A stretch of 64,000 nucleotides of DNA from Sphingomonas echinoides ATCC 14820 (GTDB lineage Bacteria; Pseudomonadota; Alphaproteobacteria; Sphingomonadales; Sphingomonadaceae), in assembly GCF_000241465.1 (NCBI RefSeq), contig NZ_JH584235.1, positions 2,904,529-2,968,528 on the forward strand, given 5' to 3'. The notes below the pieces were generated by a model, which was given only the letters and a program-made list of their open reading frames with translations, was not told where the DNA came from and made no database searches. Positions 44,898-54,618 of this stretch are shown here, piece by piece; within the stretch, counting starts at the first letter, position 1; each line of letters opens with the position of its first letter. The position numbers and the translations under genes were made by a program.

Positions 44898-44931
44898 CCG
44901 CGAGATAGTCTCGAATGATACTATTTCGCGG
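44898..44931. promoter_or_regulatory. 12-base inverted repeat between the PLP enzyme and VOC genes
   Basis: CCGCGAGATAGT (44898-44909) and ACTATTTCGCGG (44920-44931), one mismatch, 10-base spacer. An inner CGAGA-tag-TCTCG dyad (44901-44913) overlaps it. Placed between divergent starts, it could be a shared operator. Confidence 0.5.
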
Positions 44932-44953
44932 CGGATCCGTGGGGGGACAGGAC

Positions 44954-45334
44954 ATGCCGATCGCAATCGTTTCAGTGCCCGTGACCGATGTGGCACGCGC
45001 GCGGACTTTTTACGTGGAAACGCTCGGACTGGTGGTGCTGCGCGACGAGGCGATGGGCCCTGACATGCGCTGGGTGCAGTTGCAGCCCAAGGATAGCGGC
45101 GCGACGGTTGCGCTGGTGACATGGTTCGATGCCATGCCCCCTGGATCGGTGCAGGGGCTGATGCTGGCGGTGGACGATATCGATGCCGAACATGCGCGGC
45201 TGGCGGCGGCCGGGGCGACGGTGTCACCGGTCGACGAACAGCCATGGGGGCGCTTCACCATGCTGCAGGACCCGGACGGCAATGGCTGGATCGTCGCGCA
45301 ATTGACCAATCCCGACGAAGTGAAGACGCGGTAA
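44954..45334 (+). CDS. VOC-family (glyoxalase/dioxygenase-fold) protein
   Basis: 126 aa single vicinal-oxygen-chelate module pair. ARTFYVETLGLVVLRDE opens the first beta-alpha-beta unit and FTMLQDPDGNGWIVAQL closes the second with the usual metal-ligand position. ATG 44954 follows a G-rich SD and gives the standard start PIAIVSVPVTD. The substrate is unknown. Confidence 0.85.
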   Translation: MPIAIVSVPVTDVARARTFYVETLGLVVLRDEAMGPDMRWVQLQPKDSGATVALVTWFDAMPPGSVQGLMLAVDDIDAEHARLAAAGATVSPVDEQPWGRFTMLQDPDGNGWIVAQLTNPDEVKTR

Positions 45335-45364
45335 CGGGCTTTTGGCCGCCCGCTGGGCGAGGCG

Positions 45365-46135
45365 TCAGAGGCCGATGATCGAAATCTGACGGCCATAGCC
45401 CGGCTCGCCGCGATGCGTTGCGCGGCGGAAGCTGAAGAAGCGCGCTTCATCGGCATAGGTGTCGAGCCCGAGCATCGCCACGCGAGTCACCCCCACGCTG
45501 GCCAGGCGGTGCGCGACATAGGCCTCCAGGTCGAACTGGAAATGGCCCGCGCGGCCTTCGGCGAAGAAGCGTTCATTGGCCGGGTCGTCGGCTGCGAAGC
45601 GATCCGCAAAGCCCGCGTCCACTTCGTAACTTGCGCGCGCGATGCACGGGCCGATCGCGGCGGCGATGCGGTCGCGCTGCGCACCGAGCGCTTCCATCGC
45701 CTCGATCGTCGCATCGGTCACGCCGCCGAGCGCGCCCTTCCACCCGGCATGCGCCGCGCCGATGACGCCGGCCTGCACATCCGCCAGCAACACCGGCGCG
45801 CAATCGGCGGTGACGATGCCGAGCGCGAGACCGGGGCGATCGGTCACCAGCGCATCGGCATGCGGGCGCGCATCGTCCGCAAACGGCGTGACCACGGTGA
45901 CACAATCGGCGGAATGCACTTGATAGGGCGATAGCAAGCGCGCGCCGGGCTGCACCGCCGCCACGGCGCGCGCGCGGTTTTCGATGACGGCGGCCGCATC
46001 GTCGTCGGAGCCGATGCCGACGTTCAGCCAGGCATGGATACCCGTCGATACGCCGCCGATCCGCCCGAGAAAGCCATGCGGGATTCCCGCCAGCATCGGC
46101 GCGCGGATCACCTCGACGAGTGCGGGCGCGCTCAC
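45365..46135 (-). CDS. pgeF: Peptidoglycan editing factor (laccase domain)
   Basis: 256 aa YfiH/PgeF protein that removes wrongly incorporated L-Ser from the peptidoglycan precursor. Metal site residues lie in YQVHSADCVTVV, TADCAPVLLAD and GAAHAGWKGAL; GIGSDDDAAAV and IGPCIARASYEVD are family landmarks. It overlaps the GNAT gene by four bases in a chain lgt, COG1565, GNAT, pgeF where each gene overlaps the next. Confidence 0.93.
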   Translation of the reverse strand: MSAPALVEVIRAPMLAGIPHGFLGRIGGVSTGIHAWLNVGIGSDDDAAAVIENRARAVAAVQPGARLLSPYQVHSADCVTVVTPFADDARPHADALVTDRPGLALGIVTADCAPVLLADVQAGVIGAAHAGWKGALGGVTDATIEAMEALGAQRDRIAAAIGPCIARASYEVDAGFADRFAADDPANERFFAEGRAGHFQFDLEAYVAHRLASVGVTRVAMLGLDTYADEARFFSFRRATHRGEPGYGRQISIIGL

Positions 46136-46641
46136 AGCACCAGCCGCATCAGATTGTCGTCATCGACGGTCGCGCCCACGCGGAAGGCGATCCGTCCAAT
46201 GTCGTGAAAGCCGTATTTCTCATAGAAACGGTGCGCCCTGTGATTGTCGACATAGACGCTCAGGATCACCTCGCGCGCGCCGTGGCTGCGCGCATGGTCG
46301 AGCGACCACGCCATCAGCTCCTGCGCGACGCCCTGTCCGTGCCAGTCGCTGAGTACATAGAATTGGTAGAGCTCGATCGCATCAGGCCGCCATTCGCCGG
46401 GGAAGGTGACCGGCCCCATTTTGACGAAGCCGATGATCTGGCCCTCGTCCAGCGCCAGCCGGATCGCGAAATCGGGGTCGGACAGTTGCGCGGGCAAGCC
46501 ATTGGGCCCGAACGCCTCGTCGAGAAACGCGCTCAGGTCGGATTCGGGATAGAGCATGCCGAAGGTTTCGGTGAACGACTGGCGCGCCATTGCGGCCAGC
46601 GCTGGCCCGTCGATCGTCCGGGCGTCTCGGTAATGGATCAT
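46132..46641 (-). CDS. GNAT-family N-acetyltransferase
   Basis: 169 aa. Acetyl-CoA-binding strand and loop YQFYVLSDWHGQGVAQELM, followed by VILSVYVDNHRAHRFYEKYGF, which gives a clear GNAT fold. The N-terminus IHYRDARTIDGPALAAMARQ is standard. Substrate unknown. Four-base overlaps on both sides tie it to the COG1565 and pgeF genes. Confidence 0.9.
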   Translation of the reverse strand: MIHYRDARTIDGPALAAMARQSFTETFGMLYPESDLSAFLDEAFGPNGLPAQLSDPDFAIRLALDEGQIIGFVKMGPVTFPGEWRPDAIELYQFYVLSDWHGQGVAQELMAWSLDHARSHGAREVILSVYVDNHRAHRFYEKYGFHDIGRIAFRVGATVDDDNLMRLVL

Positions 46642-47681
46642 GCAAACCCCGCTGGGAGTGGCCAGTCGGGGGAGGAAACCGCCAGAACCTGGAATAAAGT
46701 GCCCATCGCCTGGGTCAGCCGCTGGTGATCGGCGGTGATACGCTCGGCGCGGTCGGGCGCAGCCTTGGCGAGCGCCGCCGCGCGCGCGGCGATACCGAGC
46801 GCGCCGAGGAATGCGCCCTGGCCGATCGGCCCTGCAACCTGCGCCCCCTCGACGATCGCCGCCGCGGCGAGCGTGCCGAAATCGACATGCGCGGTCAGGT
46901 CCTGCTCGCCGGGCGCCTCATAGGGGTTGGCGTAGGCATGGCCGCGCACCGCCTGCAGCGTGTCGCCGACGGCGGGGCCATCATAGCCGTAATCGACCAC
47001 CAGCAGCGCACCACCTTGCGCGACGATGCGCTGGGCGAGGCTGCGCAGGATCGCCACGCTGGCGGGCGACGTCTCGATCACCGATCCGGCGGCGGCATCG
47101 CGCAAGGCTTCGGGGATGACGCCATCGGGCACTTGCTTGCCGGCAATCGGCAGGAACAAAGTGTCCTGGCAGGCGACCAACCGCTCGAACCAGCCGCCTG
47201 TACCCTTGACGAGTTGCCGGATCGGCAGCGCGTCGAAGAATTCGTTGGCGACGGCAATCAGCGGGCGATCGGCGGGCAATGTGTCGATCGCGTCGTGCCA
47301 GGTCGCGTGCGGCAAGCGCTCGGCTTGCGCGGCGCGCAGCACCGGGCTGGTTTCGACCAGGTGCACCGGCGGCACGAAACCGGCCTTGCCCGCCGCGCGC
47401 AGCGCATCGGTCGAGAGCGTTCCGCGACCGGGGCCGAGTTCGACCCACGCCGCGTGCGGCCGCCCGGCGCGGTCCCACAGATCGGCACCCCACAGGCCGA
47501 TCAACTCGCCGAACATCTGGCTGATTTCGGGCGCGGTTGTGAAATCGCCGCCGCTGCCGAGCGGATCGCGCGTCGCATAATATTGCTGGTTGGCCGCCGC
47601 CATGAACTGCGCGAGCGAAATCGGCCCGGCGAGCGTGATCGCACGGGCGAGGCGGTCGGCCAAATCTCCCCTCTCGCTCAT
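46638..47681 (-). CDS. SAM-dependent methyltransferase, COG1565/NDUFAF7-like
   Basis: 347 aa from ATG 47681. DPLGSGGDFTTAPEISQMFGEL and VELGPGRGTLSTD (SAM-binding glycine motif), then ANEFFDALPIRQ and VVDYGYDGP, all typical of the MidA/NDUFAF7 family that methylates an arginine of complex I in mitochondria; a similar role is inferred. The frame stays open to an ATG at 47777 that overlaps the lgt stop (ATGA), adding 32 residues. That extension is encoded by a G/C-rich palindromic repeat, so the start is uncertain. Confidence 0.85.
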   Translation of the reverse strand: MSERGDLADRLARAITLAGPISLAQFMAAANQQYYATRDPLGSGGDFTTAPEISQMFGELIGLWGADLWDRAGRPHAAWVELGPGRGTLSTDALRAAGKAGFVPPVHLVETSPVLRAAQAERLPHATWHDAIDTLPADRPLIAVANEFFDALPIRQLVKGTGGWFERLVACQDTLFLPIAGKQVPDGVIPEALRDAAAGSVIETSPASVAILRSLAQRIVAQGGALLVVDYGYDGPAVGDTLQAVRGHAYANPYEAPGEQDLTAHVDFGTLAAAAIVEGAQVAGPIGQGAFLGALGIAARAAALAKAAPDRAERITADHQRLTQAMGTLFQVLAVSSPDWPLPAGFA

Positions 47682-47682
47682 C

Positions 47683-47766
47683 GGAGGGGCTGGGGGAGGG
47701 GCTGTTATAGGATCGAGGGACGCTGCGGCCATTCCCTCCCCTAACCCCTCCCGCACGCGGGAGGGG
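47683..47766. repeat. Palindromic repeat at the 5' end of the COG1565 gene
   Basis: Perfect hairpin CCCCTCCCGC (47745-47754) / GCGGGAGGGG (47757-47766), plus GGGGAGGG (47693-47700) facing CCCTCCCC (47734-47741). The composition resembles the cluster at 4484-4681. It keeps the methyltransferase frame open, so it may be translated as an N-terminal extension. Confidence 0.7.
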
Positions 47767-47773
47767 GACTTTT

Positions 47774-48685
47774 TCATGCCACGCTCGCGTCGCCCGCGAT
47801 CGGCACGACGCGGTGGCGGCGGCCCTTGGCGGTGACGATCAGATAGAGCCCGGCCACGATCATCGGCAGCGTCAGCACCTGGCCCATATGGATCGTGTGC
47901 GCGAAGAAGCCGCCCCACCATTGGTTGAATTGCGCATCGGGCTCGCGGAAGAATTCGACGGTGAAGCGCGCCAGGCCATAGCCAAGCAGGAACAGCCCGA
48001 CCAATTTGCCCGGCTCATAGCGCGCCTTGGTCTTCCAGAAGGCAAACCACAGCACCGCGAACAAGGCGACGCCCTCCAGCCCGGCTTCGTAGAGCTGGCT
48101 CGGGTGGCGTGCGGGTTCGATCATGCCGCTTTGCACGGTGTCGTTGAACACGATTGCCCATGGCACGTCGGCGGGCTTGCCCCACAATTCGCCGTTCACG
48201 AAATTGGCGATCCGCCCGAAGAACAGGCCGAACGGCACCGCGCAGGCGAGATAATCATGCACGCGCAGCCAATCGAGCTTTTGCGAGCGTGCGAACAGGA
48301 TGATGCCGATCGAGGTGCCGATCATCCCGCCGTGGAACGACATGCCGCCATCCCACAGCTTGAACAGGCCCCAGGTGGTCAGCAATTGCGGCGCATAGAA
48401 CAGCGCATAGCCCAGCCGCCCGCCTAGGATGATGCCGAGCGTAGCGTAGAACACCAGATCATCGGCATGACGCCGCGCCATCGGTGCGCCCGGCTGGCGC
48501 AGCAGCTTCAGCAGATACCACCAGCCGACCAGGATGCCGGTGATATAGGCGATCGAATACCATTTGATCTGGAAGAAACGCAGGTCGATCGCCACCGGAT
48601 TGAGGTGGAGATCGGCGAAATGGAGGTGGCCCTGCGCGGCCGAGGCGGCATTGGCGAGCACGGGCAGGGCGGCGGTCAGGATCAA
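47774..48685 (-). CDS. lgt: Prolipoprotein diacylglyceryl transferase
   Basis: 303 aa inner-membrane enzyme that adds diacylglycerol to the lipobox Cys of prolipoproteins. Seven hydrophobic segments; signature [16 protein letters not shown] and [15 protein letters not shown] with the essential Arg/Asn/Glu; C-terminal [12 protein letters not shown]. The start is unclear: TTG 48685 ([14 protein letters not shown]) follows a GGGGAAAA stretch; the open frame extends further upstream into the divergent promoter region. Its stop overlaps ATG 47777 of the COG1565 frame. Confidence 0.9.
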   Translation of the reverse strand: MILTAALPVLANAASAAQGHLHFADLHLNPVAIDLRFFQIKWYSIAYITGILVGWWYLLKLLRQPGAPMARRHADDLVFYATLGIILGGRLGYALFYAPQLLTTWGLFKLWDGGMSFHGGMIGTSIGIILFARSQKLDWLRVHDYLACAVPFGLFFGRIANFVNGELWGKPADVPWAIVFNDTVQSGMIEPARHPSQLYEAGLEGVALFAVLWFAFWKTKARYEPGKLVGLFLLGYGLARFTVEFFREPDAQFNQWWGGFFAHTIHMGQVLTLPMIVAGLYLIVTAKGRRHRVVPIAGDASVA

Positions 48686-48750
48686 GGCTTTTCCCCGAGG
48701 ATTTGCGCCTCCATAATGGGGGAAGGCGATAAGACCAAGTGGAGAGCGAG

Positions 48751-50454
48751 ATGCCGAGCAAACTGGACCTGCGGATGGATGCCGCGCTGGCGGGGCTGAC
48801 CGGCCCCGGGGCACCATTCGGCTTGGGATCCGTAACGGCAGGTGGCGTCGAGCTGCCGCTGATCACCGGCGTGCCGCAGACCTTGCCCCCCTATTTCGCG
48901 CATTATTGTGCGAATCACGCCGAGCTGCCTTTCCTGGTGGCGGGGCCCGAGCGGCTGACCTTTGCCGAGGTCTATGCGGTCGCGCAGGGCGTCGCGAAGA
49001 GCCTGATTGCACACCATCACGTTGCCCCCGGCGACCGGATCGGCATCGCGATGCGCAATTCGCCGTCATGGATCGCGCTGTACATGGGCATCGTGATGGC
49101 GGGCGGTGTCGCGACGCTGCTCAACGGCTGGTGGCAGTCCGAAGAGCTGGCGACGGCGGTGGCCGAGGTCGAATGCCGTCTGGTCTTTGCCGACCCGCCG
49201 CGCGCCAAACGGCTGGCCGATATCGATGGGCTCGATGTCGCGGTGGTGACGGTCGATGACGTGCGGCCGCTTGGCATCGCGCTGGCGGCGCTGGCCGGAC
49301 CGGCCGATGTCGCCCTGCCGACGATCGCGCCCGAAGACCCCGCCACGATCCTGTTCACCTCGGGCTCGACCGGGCAGTCGAAGGGTGCGATCAGCAACCA
49401 CCGTGCGGTCACGCAGGGCGTGTTCAACTATCTGGCGCAAGCGCTGGTGATGCTCGGTATCACGACTGCGGACGGCACTCCGCCGGTCGGCCAGCCCGCG
49501 ACCTTGCTCAACGTGCCACTCTTCCATGTCACCGCCGAAGTCCCGGTGTTCCTGCAAAGCTTCGCGATGGGGCGCAAACTGGTGCTGATGCCGAAATGGG
49601 ATGCCGAAGAAGCGATGCGGCTGATCCAGGCGGAAAAGATCAGCTATTTCGTCGGTGTGCCGCTGATGAGCTTCGAAATCCTGACGCACCCCAAGCGCGC
49701 CGAGTATGATCTGTCCTCGGTTACCGATTTCGCGGCGGGGGGGGCGCCCCGCCCGGTCGAGCATGTCCGCCGCATCGCCGACGAAATGGGCGGCCCCAAG
49801 CCGCTGCTCGGTTATGGCCTGACCGAGACCAATGGCGTGGGCTGCGGCAATTTCCGCGACAACTACCTCGCCAAACCCAATTCGACTGGCCGCGCATCGG
49901 CACCCCTGGTCGATCTCGCGATCCTGGATGGCGCGGGCAAACCAGTCGCGCAGGGTGAGCGCGGCGAGGTCGGTATCCGCTCGATCTGCAACTTCACCGA
50001 ATATTATGGGCGGCCCGATGCGACCGCCGCCGCCTTCACCGCCGATCGCTATTTTCTGACCGGCGACATCGGTTATCTGGACGAGGATGGGTATCTGTTC
50101 ATCGTCGATCGCAAGAAGGACATCATCATCCGCGGCGGCGAGAATATCTCGTGCCAGGAAGTCGAGGCGGCGATTTACGAGCATCCGGCGGTGGCCGAGG
50201 CAGCCGTATTCGGCCTTCCCGACGAACGCTTTGGCGAAGTGCCGGGCGCGGTGGTGCTGCCGCGCGAGGGCGAGACGCTGACGACCGAGGCGCTGTGCGC
50301 ATTCCTGTTTGCGCATGTTGCCGCCTTCAAGGTGCCGCAGCGCATTTGGATCGTCGATCACGCACTGCCACGCCTGGGCACCGAGAAGATCGACAAGGTA
50401 TCGATCCGCACCAAATATCGCGCACTGGCGGCGGCGGAGACCGTGACGGCATAG
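48751..50454 (+). CDS. Acyl-CoA synthetase (AMP-forming)
   Basis: 567 aa class I adenylate-forming enzyme. P-loop-like [31 protein letters not shown], the hinge region [30 protein letters not shown] split over the core and C-terminal domain, and the catalytic Lys in GTEKIDKV near the C-terminus. Probably activates a fatty or related carboxylic acid to CoA thioester. ATG 48751 has GGAG upstream. The acid substrate is not predictable. Confidence 0.9.
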   Translation: MPSKLDLRMDAALAGLTGPGAPFGLGSVTAGGVELPLITGVPQTLPPYFAHYCANHAELPFLVAGPERLTFAEVYAVAQGVAKSLIAHHHVAPGDRIGIAMRNSPSWIALYMGIVMAGGVATLLNGWWQSEELATAVAEVECRLVFADPPRAKRLADIDGLDVAVVTVDDVRPLGIALAALAGPADVALPTIAPEDPATILFTSGSTGQSKGAISNHRAVTQGVFNYLAQALVMLGITTADGTPPVGQPATLLNVPLFHVTAEVPVFLQSFAMGRKLVLMPKWDAEEAMRLIQAEKISYFVGVPLMSFEILTHPKRAEYDLSSVTDFAAGGAPRPVEHVRRIADEMGGPKPLLGYGLTETNGVGCGNFRDNYLAKPNSTGRASAPLVDLAILDGAGKPVAQGERGEVGIRSICNFTEYYGRPDATAAAFTADRYFLTGDIGYLDEDGYLFIVDRKKDIIIRGGENISCQEVEAAIYEHPAVAEAAVFGLPDERFGEVPGAVVLPREGETLTTEALCAFLFAHVAAFKVPQRIWIVDHALPRLGTEKIDKVSIRTKYRALAAAETVTA

Positions 50455-50500
50455 CCACACCGAACTGGCGGTGCGGCGCTTGGCGCGATAGAGCAAGGCG

Positions 50501-52738
50501 ATGGCTTCCCCCGCACCCCCGAAGATCGATCGTCGCACGCTGCTGATCGGTGGTGGGGCAGGGATCGGGCTGGTCGTGGCGTGGGGGCTATGGCCACGGC
50601 GCTATTCCGGCAATCTCACCGCCGACAAGGGCGAGAGCGTGTTTGGCGCGTGGCTCAAGATCGGCGACGATGGCCATGTCACCGTCGCCGTGCCGCAGGC
50701 CGAGCATGGGCAGGGCGTCTACACGACGCTGCCGCAAATCATCGCCGACGAACTGGGTGCGGACTGGCGGACGGTCGCGGTGGAGGCAGCCCCGTTCAAT
50801 CCGCTCTACGCCAATGCGCTTGGCGCGCGCGAACTGTTCGAGCAGCCGGGCGACGGCCTGGTCAAGGCGTGGCGCCAGGCTCATGCCGGGCGGATGGGGC
50901 TGATGCTGACCGCCGGATCGACCTCGATCCGCGCATTTGAGGACCCTTTGCGCGCGGCGGGGGCGGCGGCGCGCGTGTTGTTGTGCCAGGCTGCGGCCAA
51001 ACGGTGGAAGGTCGCGTGGCAGGCGTGCACCACCGCCGAGGGTTTTGTCGTCCACGGCAAGGACAGGTTGCGCTTCGCCGAGCTGGCGGCTGAGGCGGTC
51101 GGTGGCACCCTGCCCGATCCGTTGCCGCTGCGCGGGGATGGTGGCGACCGGCTGTCGGGCCAGTCGCTGCCCCGGCTCGATGGCCCCTCCAAGATCGACG
51201 GATCGGCCAATTTCGCAGGCGACGTGCGCTTGCCCGACATGGTCTATGCCAGCATCCGCCAAGGCCCGGTGGGTGACAGCACGTTGGTGCGGGTCGATCG
51301 CACGGCGGCAGAGCGCGTTCGCGGCGTGTTGCAGGTCGTCACCAACGATCGCTGGGTCGCGGCGATCGCCAATAATTGGTGGGCGGCGAACACGGCGCTC
51401 GATGCGCTCGCCCCCCGGTTCGAGACGAAAAGCCGCGTGGTCAACACCGCCAGCATCACTGCGGCGCTGAAGGCCGCGCTCGACGGGCCCGGCGCACGCA
51501 TCGCGCGGCAGGGCGATCTGTCGGCGGTGTTCAAGGGCGCGCGCGTGGTGACCGCCGATTACCATGTCGGCCTTGCCGCGCACGCCGCGATCGAGACGAT
51601 GACGGCGACCGCGCAGTATCGGGACGGGCGGCTGGAACTGTGGTTGCCGACCCAGGCACCGGGATTGGCGCGCAGCGCGGCGGCGGCGGCGATCGGTGTT
51701 AGCGAGGATGCGGTGCTCGTGCATCCGATGCTGATCGGTGGATCGTTCGGCGCGAATCTGGAAACGCAGTGCGCGGCGCAGGCGGCGGTGCTGGCGCACA
51801 GCCTCAAACGCCCGGTGCAACTGGTGTGGAGCCGGTCGGAGGATCTGCTGCACGATCGCTATCGCCCCCCGGCAATGGCCCGGATGGCGGCGCGGCTCGG
51901 CGGCAACGGACAGATCCTCGGCTGGCTGGCCAAGATCGCCGCCCCTGCCACCGGGCAGGATCTGGCGGCGCGCTTACTGGCGCACGATACGGGGTTCCGC
52001 ACGGCGCAAGCCGTCACGCCGTTCGGCGATGGCTATGCGGTGGCCGGGGCCACGCCGTTTTACCGTATTCCGGCTTATGCGATCGACCATCACCCGGCCG
52101 ATATCGGTGTGCCAACCGGACATTGGCGCTCGGGCGCGCATAGCTACACGACGTTTTTTACCGAGTGTTTTCTGGACGAACTGGCGCATGTCGCGGGAAC
52201 CGAGCCGCTGTCCTTCCGCATCGGCATGCTGGGCGGGGATGCGCGGCTGGCGCGGTGCCTTTCGACCGCCGCGTCGCTTGGCGGTTGGGAAGGCGGCATT
52301 GCGGGAAGCGGGCAGGGCATTGCCTGCCACAGCTTTCGCGGCAGCCATATCGCGGTGCTGGTCGAGGCGCATGTCGGCGAGGGGCAGGCGGTCAGCGTCG
52401 ATCGCATCGTCGCGGCGGTCGATTGCGGGCGGCAGATCAATCCCGACATCGTCCGCCAGCAAATCGAGGGCGGGTTGCTGTTCGGCATGGCGGCGGCGAC
52501 CGGCAGCGCGACCGGGTTCAAGGCCAATCTGGCCCAGGCGCGCGGCTTTGGCGATCTCGGCCTGCCACGACTGGCCGACACCCCTGACATTACGGTCGAG
52601 CTGATTTCGAGCGAGGCGGAGCCGGGCGGGGTGAGCGAACTCGCCGTGCCGCCGGTTGCGCCCGCAATTGCCAATGCCCTGCAAGCCGCTACGGGCTATC
52701 GCTTGCGCCGCCTGCCGCTCACTCCGGGAACCGTTTGA
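50501..52738 (+). CDS. Molybdopterin-binding subunit, IorB-like, without partner genes
   Basis: 745 aa relative of the isoquinoline-type oxidoreductase large subunit. A Tat-like signal (DRRTLLIGGGAGIGLVVAWG), cofactor segments AVPQAEHGQGVYTTLPQI and GGSFGANLETQCAAQAA, and the catalytic Glu in GGVSELAVPPVAPAI. Unlike the gene at 17373, no 2Fe-2S or cytochrome gene is adjacent; ferrochelatase follows with a three-base stop/start overlap. It either borrows small subunits from elsewhere or has an unusual redox partner. Confidence 0.87.
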   Translation: MASPAPPKIDRRTLLIGGGAGIGLVVAWGLWPRRYSGNLTADKGESVFGAWLKIGDDGHVTVAVPQAEHGQGVYTTLPQIIADELGADWRTVAVEAAPFNPLYANALGARELFEQPGDGLVKAWRQAHAGRMGLMLTAGSTSIRAFEDPLRAAGAAARVLLCQAAAKRWKVAWQACTTAEGFVVHGKDRLRFAELAAEAVGGTLPDPLPLRGDGGDRLSGQSLPRLDGPSKIDGSANFAGDVRLPDMVYASIRQGPVGDSTLVRVDRTAAERVRGVLQVVTNDRWVAAIANNWWAANTALDALAPRFETKSRVVNTASITAALKAALDGPGARIARQGDLSAVFKGARVVTADYHVGLAAHAAIETMTATAQYRDGRLELWLPTQAPGLARSAAAAAIGVSEDAVLVHPMLIGGSFGANLETQCAAQAAVLAHSLKRPVQLVWSRSEDLLHDRYRPPAMARMAARLGGNGQILGWLAKIAAPATGQDLAARLLAHDTGFRTAQAVTPFGDGYAVAGATPFYRIPAYAIDHHPADIGVPTGHWRSGAHSYTTFFTECFLDELAHVAGTEPLSFRIGMLGGDARLARCLSTAASLGGWEGGIAGSGQGIACHSFRGSHIAVLVEAHVGEGQAVSVDRIVAAVDCGRQINPDIVRQQIEGGLLFGMAAATGSATGFKANLAQARGFGDLGLPRLADTPDITVELISSEAEPGGVSELAVPPVAPAIANALQAATGYRLRRLPLTPGTV

Positions 52739-53751
52739 TGCCACCGATTCTCCCCGCCGGACATCCGGTCGTGCCCAAGCCGAAGATCGGCGTTCTGCTC
52801 ACCAATCTCGGCACGCCGGACGGGCCCGATACCAAGTCGGTCAAACGCTATCTCGCCGAATTTCTCTCGGACCGCCGCGTTGTGGAGATTCCGCCGCTGA
52901 TTTGGCAGCCGATCCTGCGCGGCATCATCCTGAACACCCGTCCGCAAAAATCAGCGGAAGCCTATGCCCAGGTGTGGAGCGCCGACGGCTCGCCTTTGGC
53001 CGCGATCACCAAGGCGCAGAGCGCGGCGCTGCAAGGGGCGTTCGGCGCGGACGTGCTGGTCGATTGGGCGATGCGCTATGGCAATCCCTCCATCCCCAAT
53101 CGCCTGCAGGCGATGAAGGATGCTGGCTGCGAACGGATCCTGATCGCGCCGCTCTATCCGCAATATTGCGGGGCGACGACCGCGACCGCCAATGACAAAG
53201 CCTTTGCCGCTTTGGCCAAGATGCGCTGGCAACCGGCCTTGCGCACCTTGCCGCCTTATTATGACGACCCCGCTTATATCGAGGCGCTGGCGCAATCGCT
53301 GACGGCGGGGCTGGCCGCGCTCGATTTCGAGCCGCAGGCGATCGTTGCCAGTTTCCACGGCATGCCGCAGCGCACGCTCGAACTGGGCGATCCCTATCAC
53401 TGCCATTGCCAGAAGACCGCGCGGTTGCTGGGCGAGCGGCTGGGGCGGCCGATGACGGTCACCTTCCAATCGCGCTTCGGGCGCGCGAAGTGGCTCGAAC
53501 CGGCGACCGACGCGACGCTCGATGCGCTGCCGGCCAAGGGCATCACCAAGGTCGCGATTTTCGCCCCCGGCTTTTCGGCCGATTGCCTTGAAACGCTGGA
53601 GGAACTGGCGATTCGGGGGCGGGAGAGCTTCGAGGAAAATGGCGGCACCCATTTCGCCTATATCCCCTGCCTCAATGCCGATGAGATCGGCATCGAAATG
53701 CTACGGGTTTTACTTGCGCGTCAACTTGAAGGGTGGACGCCATCCGCCTAG
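52738..53751 (+). CDS. hemH: Ferrochelatase
   Basis: 337 aa. Inserts ferrous iron into protoporphyrin IX, last step of protoheme synthesis. GVLLTNLGTPDGP at the N-terminus, PLYPQYCGATTA, the metal-site His in VASFHGMPQRT, YHCHCQKTARLL, TFQSRFGRAKWLEP, and the second acid in CLETLEEL. The ATG at 52738 overlaps the stop of the molybdopterin subunit gene (TGATG), so the two are probably cotranscribed. Confidence 0.96.
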   Translation: MPPILPAGHPVVPKPKIGVLLTNLGTPDGPDTKSVKRYLAEFLSDRRVVEIPPLIWQPILRGIILNTRPQKSAEAYAQVWSADGSPLAAITKAQSAALQGAFGADVLVDWAMRYGNPSIPNRLQAMKDAGCERILIAPLYPQYCGATTATANDKAFAALAKMRWQPALRTLPPYYDDPAYIEALAQSLTAGLAALDFEPQAIVASFHGMPQRTLELGDPYHCHCQKTARLLGERLGRPMTVTFQSRFGRAKWLEPATDATLDALPAKGITKVAIFAPGFSADCLETLEELAIRGRESFEENGGTHFAYIPCLNADEIGIEMLRVLLARQLEGWTPSA

Positions 53752-53787
53752 CGTGGGCTAGGCGATAGATCCTGGGAGGAGAGTTTA

Positions 53788-54510
53788 ATGGCACGCGTCG
53801 CGATCGTAACCGGCGGCACTCGCGGGATTGGGGAGGCGATCAGCCTCGCGCTGAAGGATCATGGCATGACGGTCGCTGCGACCTATGCCGGCAACGATGA
53901 TCGTGCACGCGACTTCACCGAACGCACCGGCATCGCCGCCTTCAAATGGGATGTGGCGGATTACGAGGCCTGCCAGGAAGGCACGGCGAAAGTGGTCGAG
54001 GCGCTGGGGCCGGTCGACGTGCTGGTCAACAATGCCGGCATCACGCGCGACGGCACGATCATGAAGCTCAGCTACCAGGCGTGGAAAGAGGTGATCGACA
54101 CCAATTTGGGCGGTTGCTTCAACATGGCCAAGGCGGTGTTCCCGGGCATGCGCGACCGCAAATGGGGGCGCATCGTCAATATCGGGTCGATCAACGGCCA
54201 GGCCGGGCAATATGGCCAGGTCAATTACGCGGCCGCCAAATCGGGCATTCACGGTTTCACCAAGGCGCTGGCGCAAGAGGGCGCGCGGGCGGGCGTAACG
54301 GTCAACGCGATCGCGCCCGGCTATATCGATACCGACATGGTCGCCGCCGTCCCGGCGGACGTGCTGGAGAAGATCGTTGCCAAGATCCCGGTCGGTCGGT
54401 TGGGGCAAGCGAGCGAAATCGCGCGCGGCGTTGCCTTCCTGTGTTCCGACGAGGGCGGGTTCGTCACCGGCTCGACGCTCAGCATCAATGGCGGGCAACA
54501 TATGTATTGA
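53788..54510 (+). CDS. phaB: Acetoacetyl-CoA reductase
   Basis: 240 aa NADPH-dependent SDR, PhbB/PhaB type, producing (R)-3-hydroxybutyryl-CoA for PHA. TGGTRGIGEAI, NNAGITRDGTIMKL, catalytic Ser in IGSINGQAGQYGQVNYAAAKSG with Tyr and Lys, and IAPGYIDTDMV. A GGGAGGAGAG SD precedes the ATG. It is unlinked to phaC/phasin (16 kb away), and no beta-ketothiolase gene is in the window. Confidence 0.93.
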   Translation: MARVAIVTGGTRGIGEAISLALKDHGMTVAATYAGNDDRARDFTERTGIAAFKWDVADYEACQEGTAKVVEALGPVDVLVNNAGITRDGTIMKLSYQAWKEVIDTNLGGCFNMAKAVFPGMRDRKWGRIVNIGSINGQAGQYGQVNYAAAKSGIHGFTKALAQEGARAGVTVNAIAPGYIDTDMVAAVPADVLEKIVAKIPVGRLGQASEIARGVAFLCSDEGGFVTGSTLSINGGQHMY

Positions 54511-54539
54511 TCGCCCGGCGCATCGCGCCCGGACATAAA

Positions 54540-54569
54540 GGAGGCCGACCTCTAGGGAAGCCGGCCTCC
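54540..54569 (+). terminator. Hairpin after phaB
   Basis: GGAGGCCG (54540-54547) with CGGCCTCC (54562-54569), 14-base loop, no T-run. Possible terminator or 3' stabiliser between phaB and the convergent glycine-zipper gene. Confidence 0.5.
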
Positions 54570-54618
54570 GCCCCCTGTTCCGCAACGCGGGGGAACTCTG
54601 AAAAGCGTCGCGGTCGCG

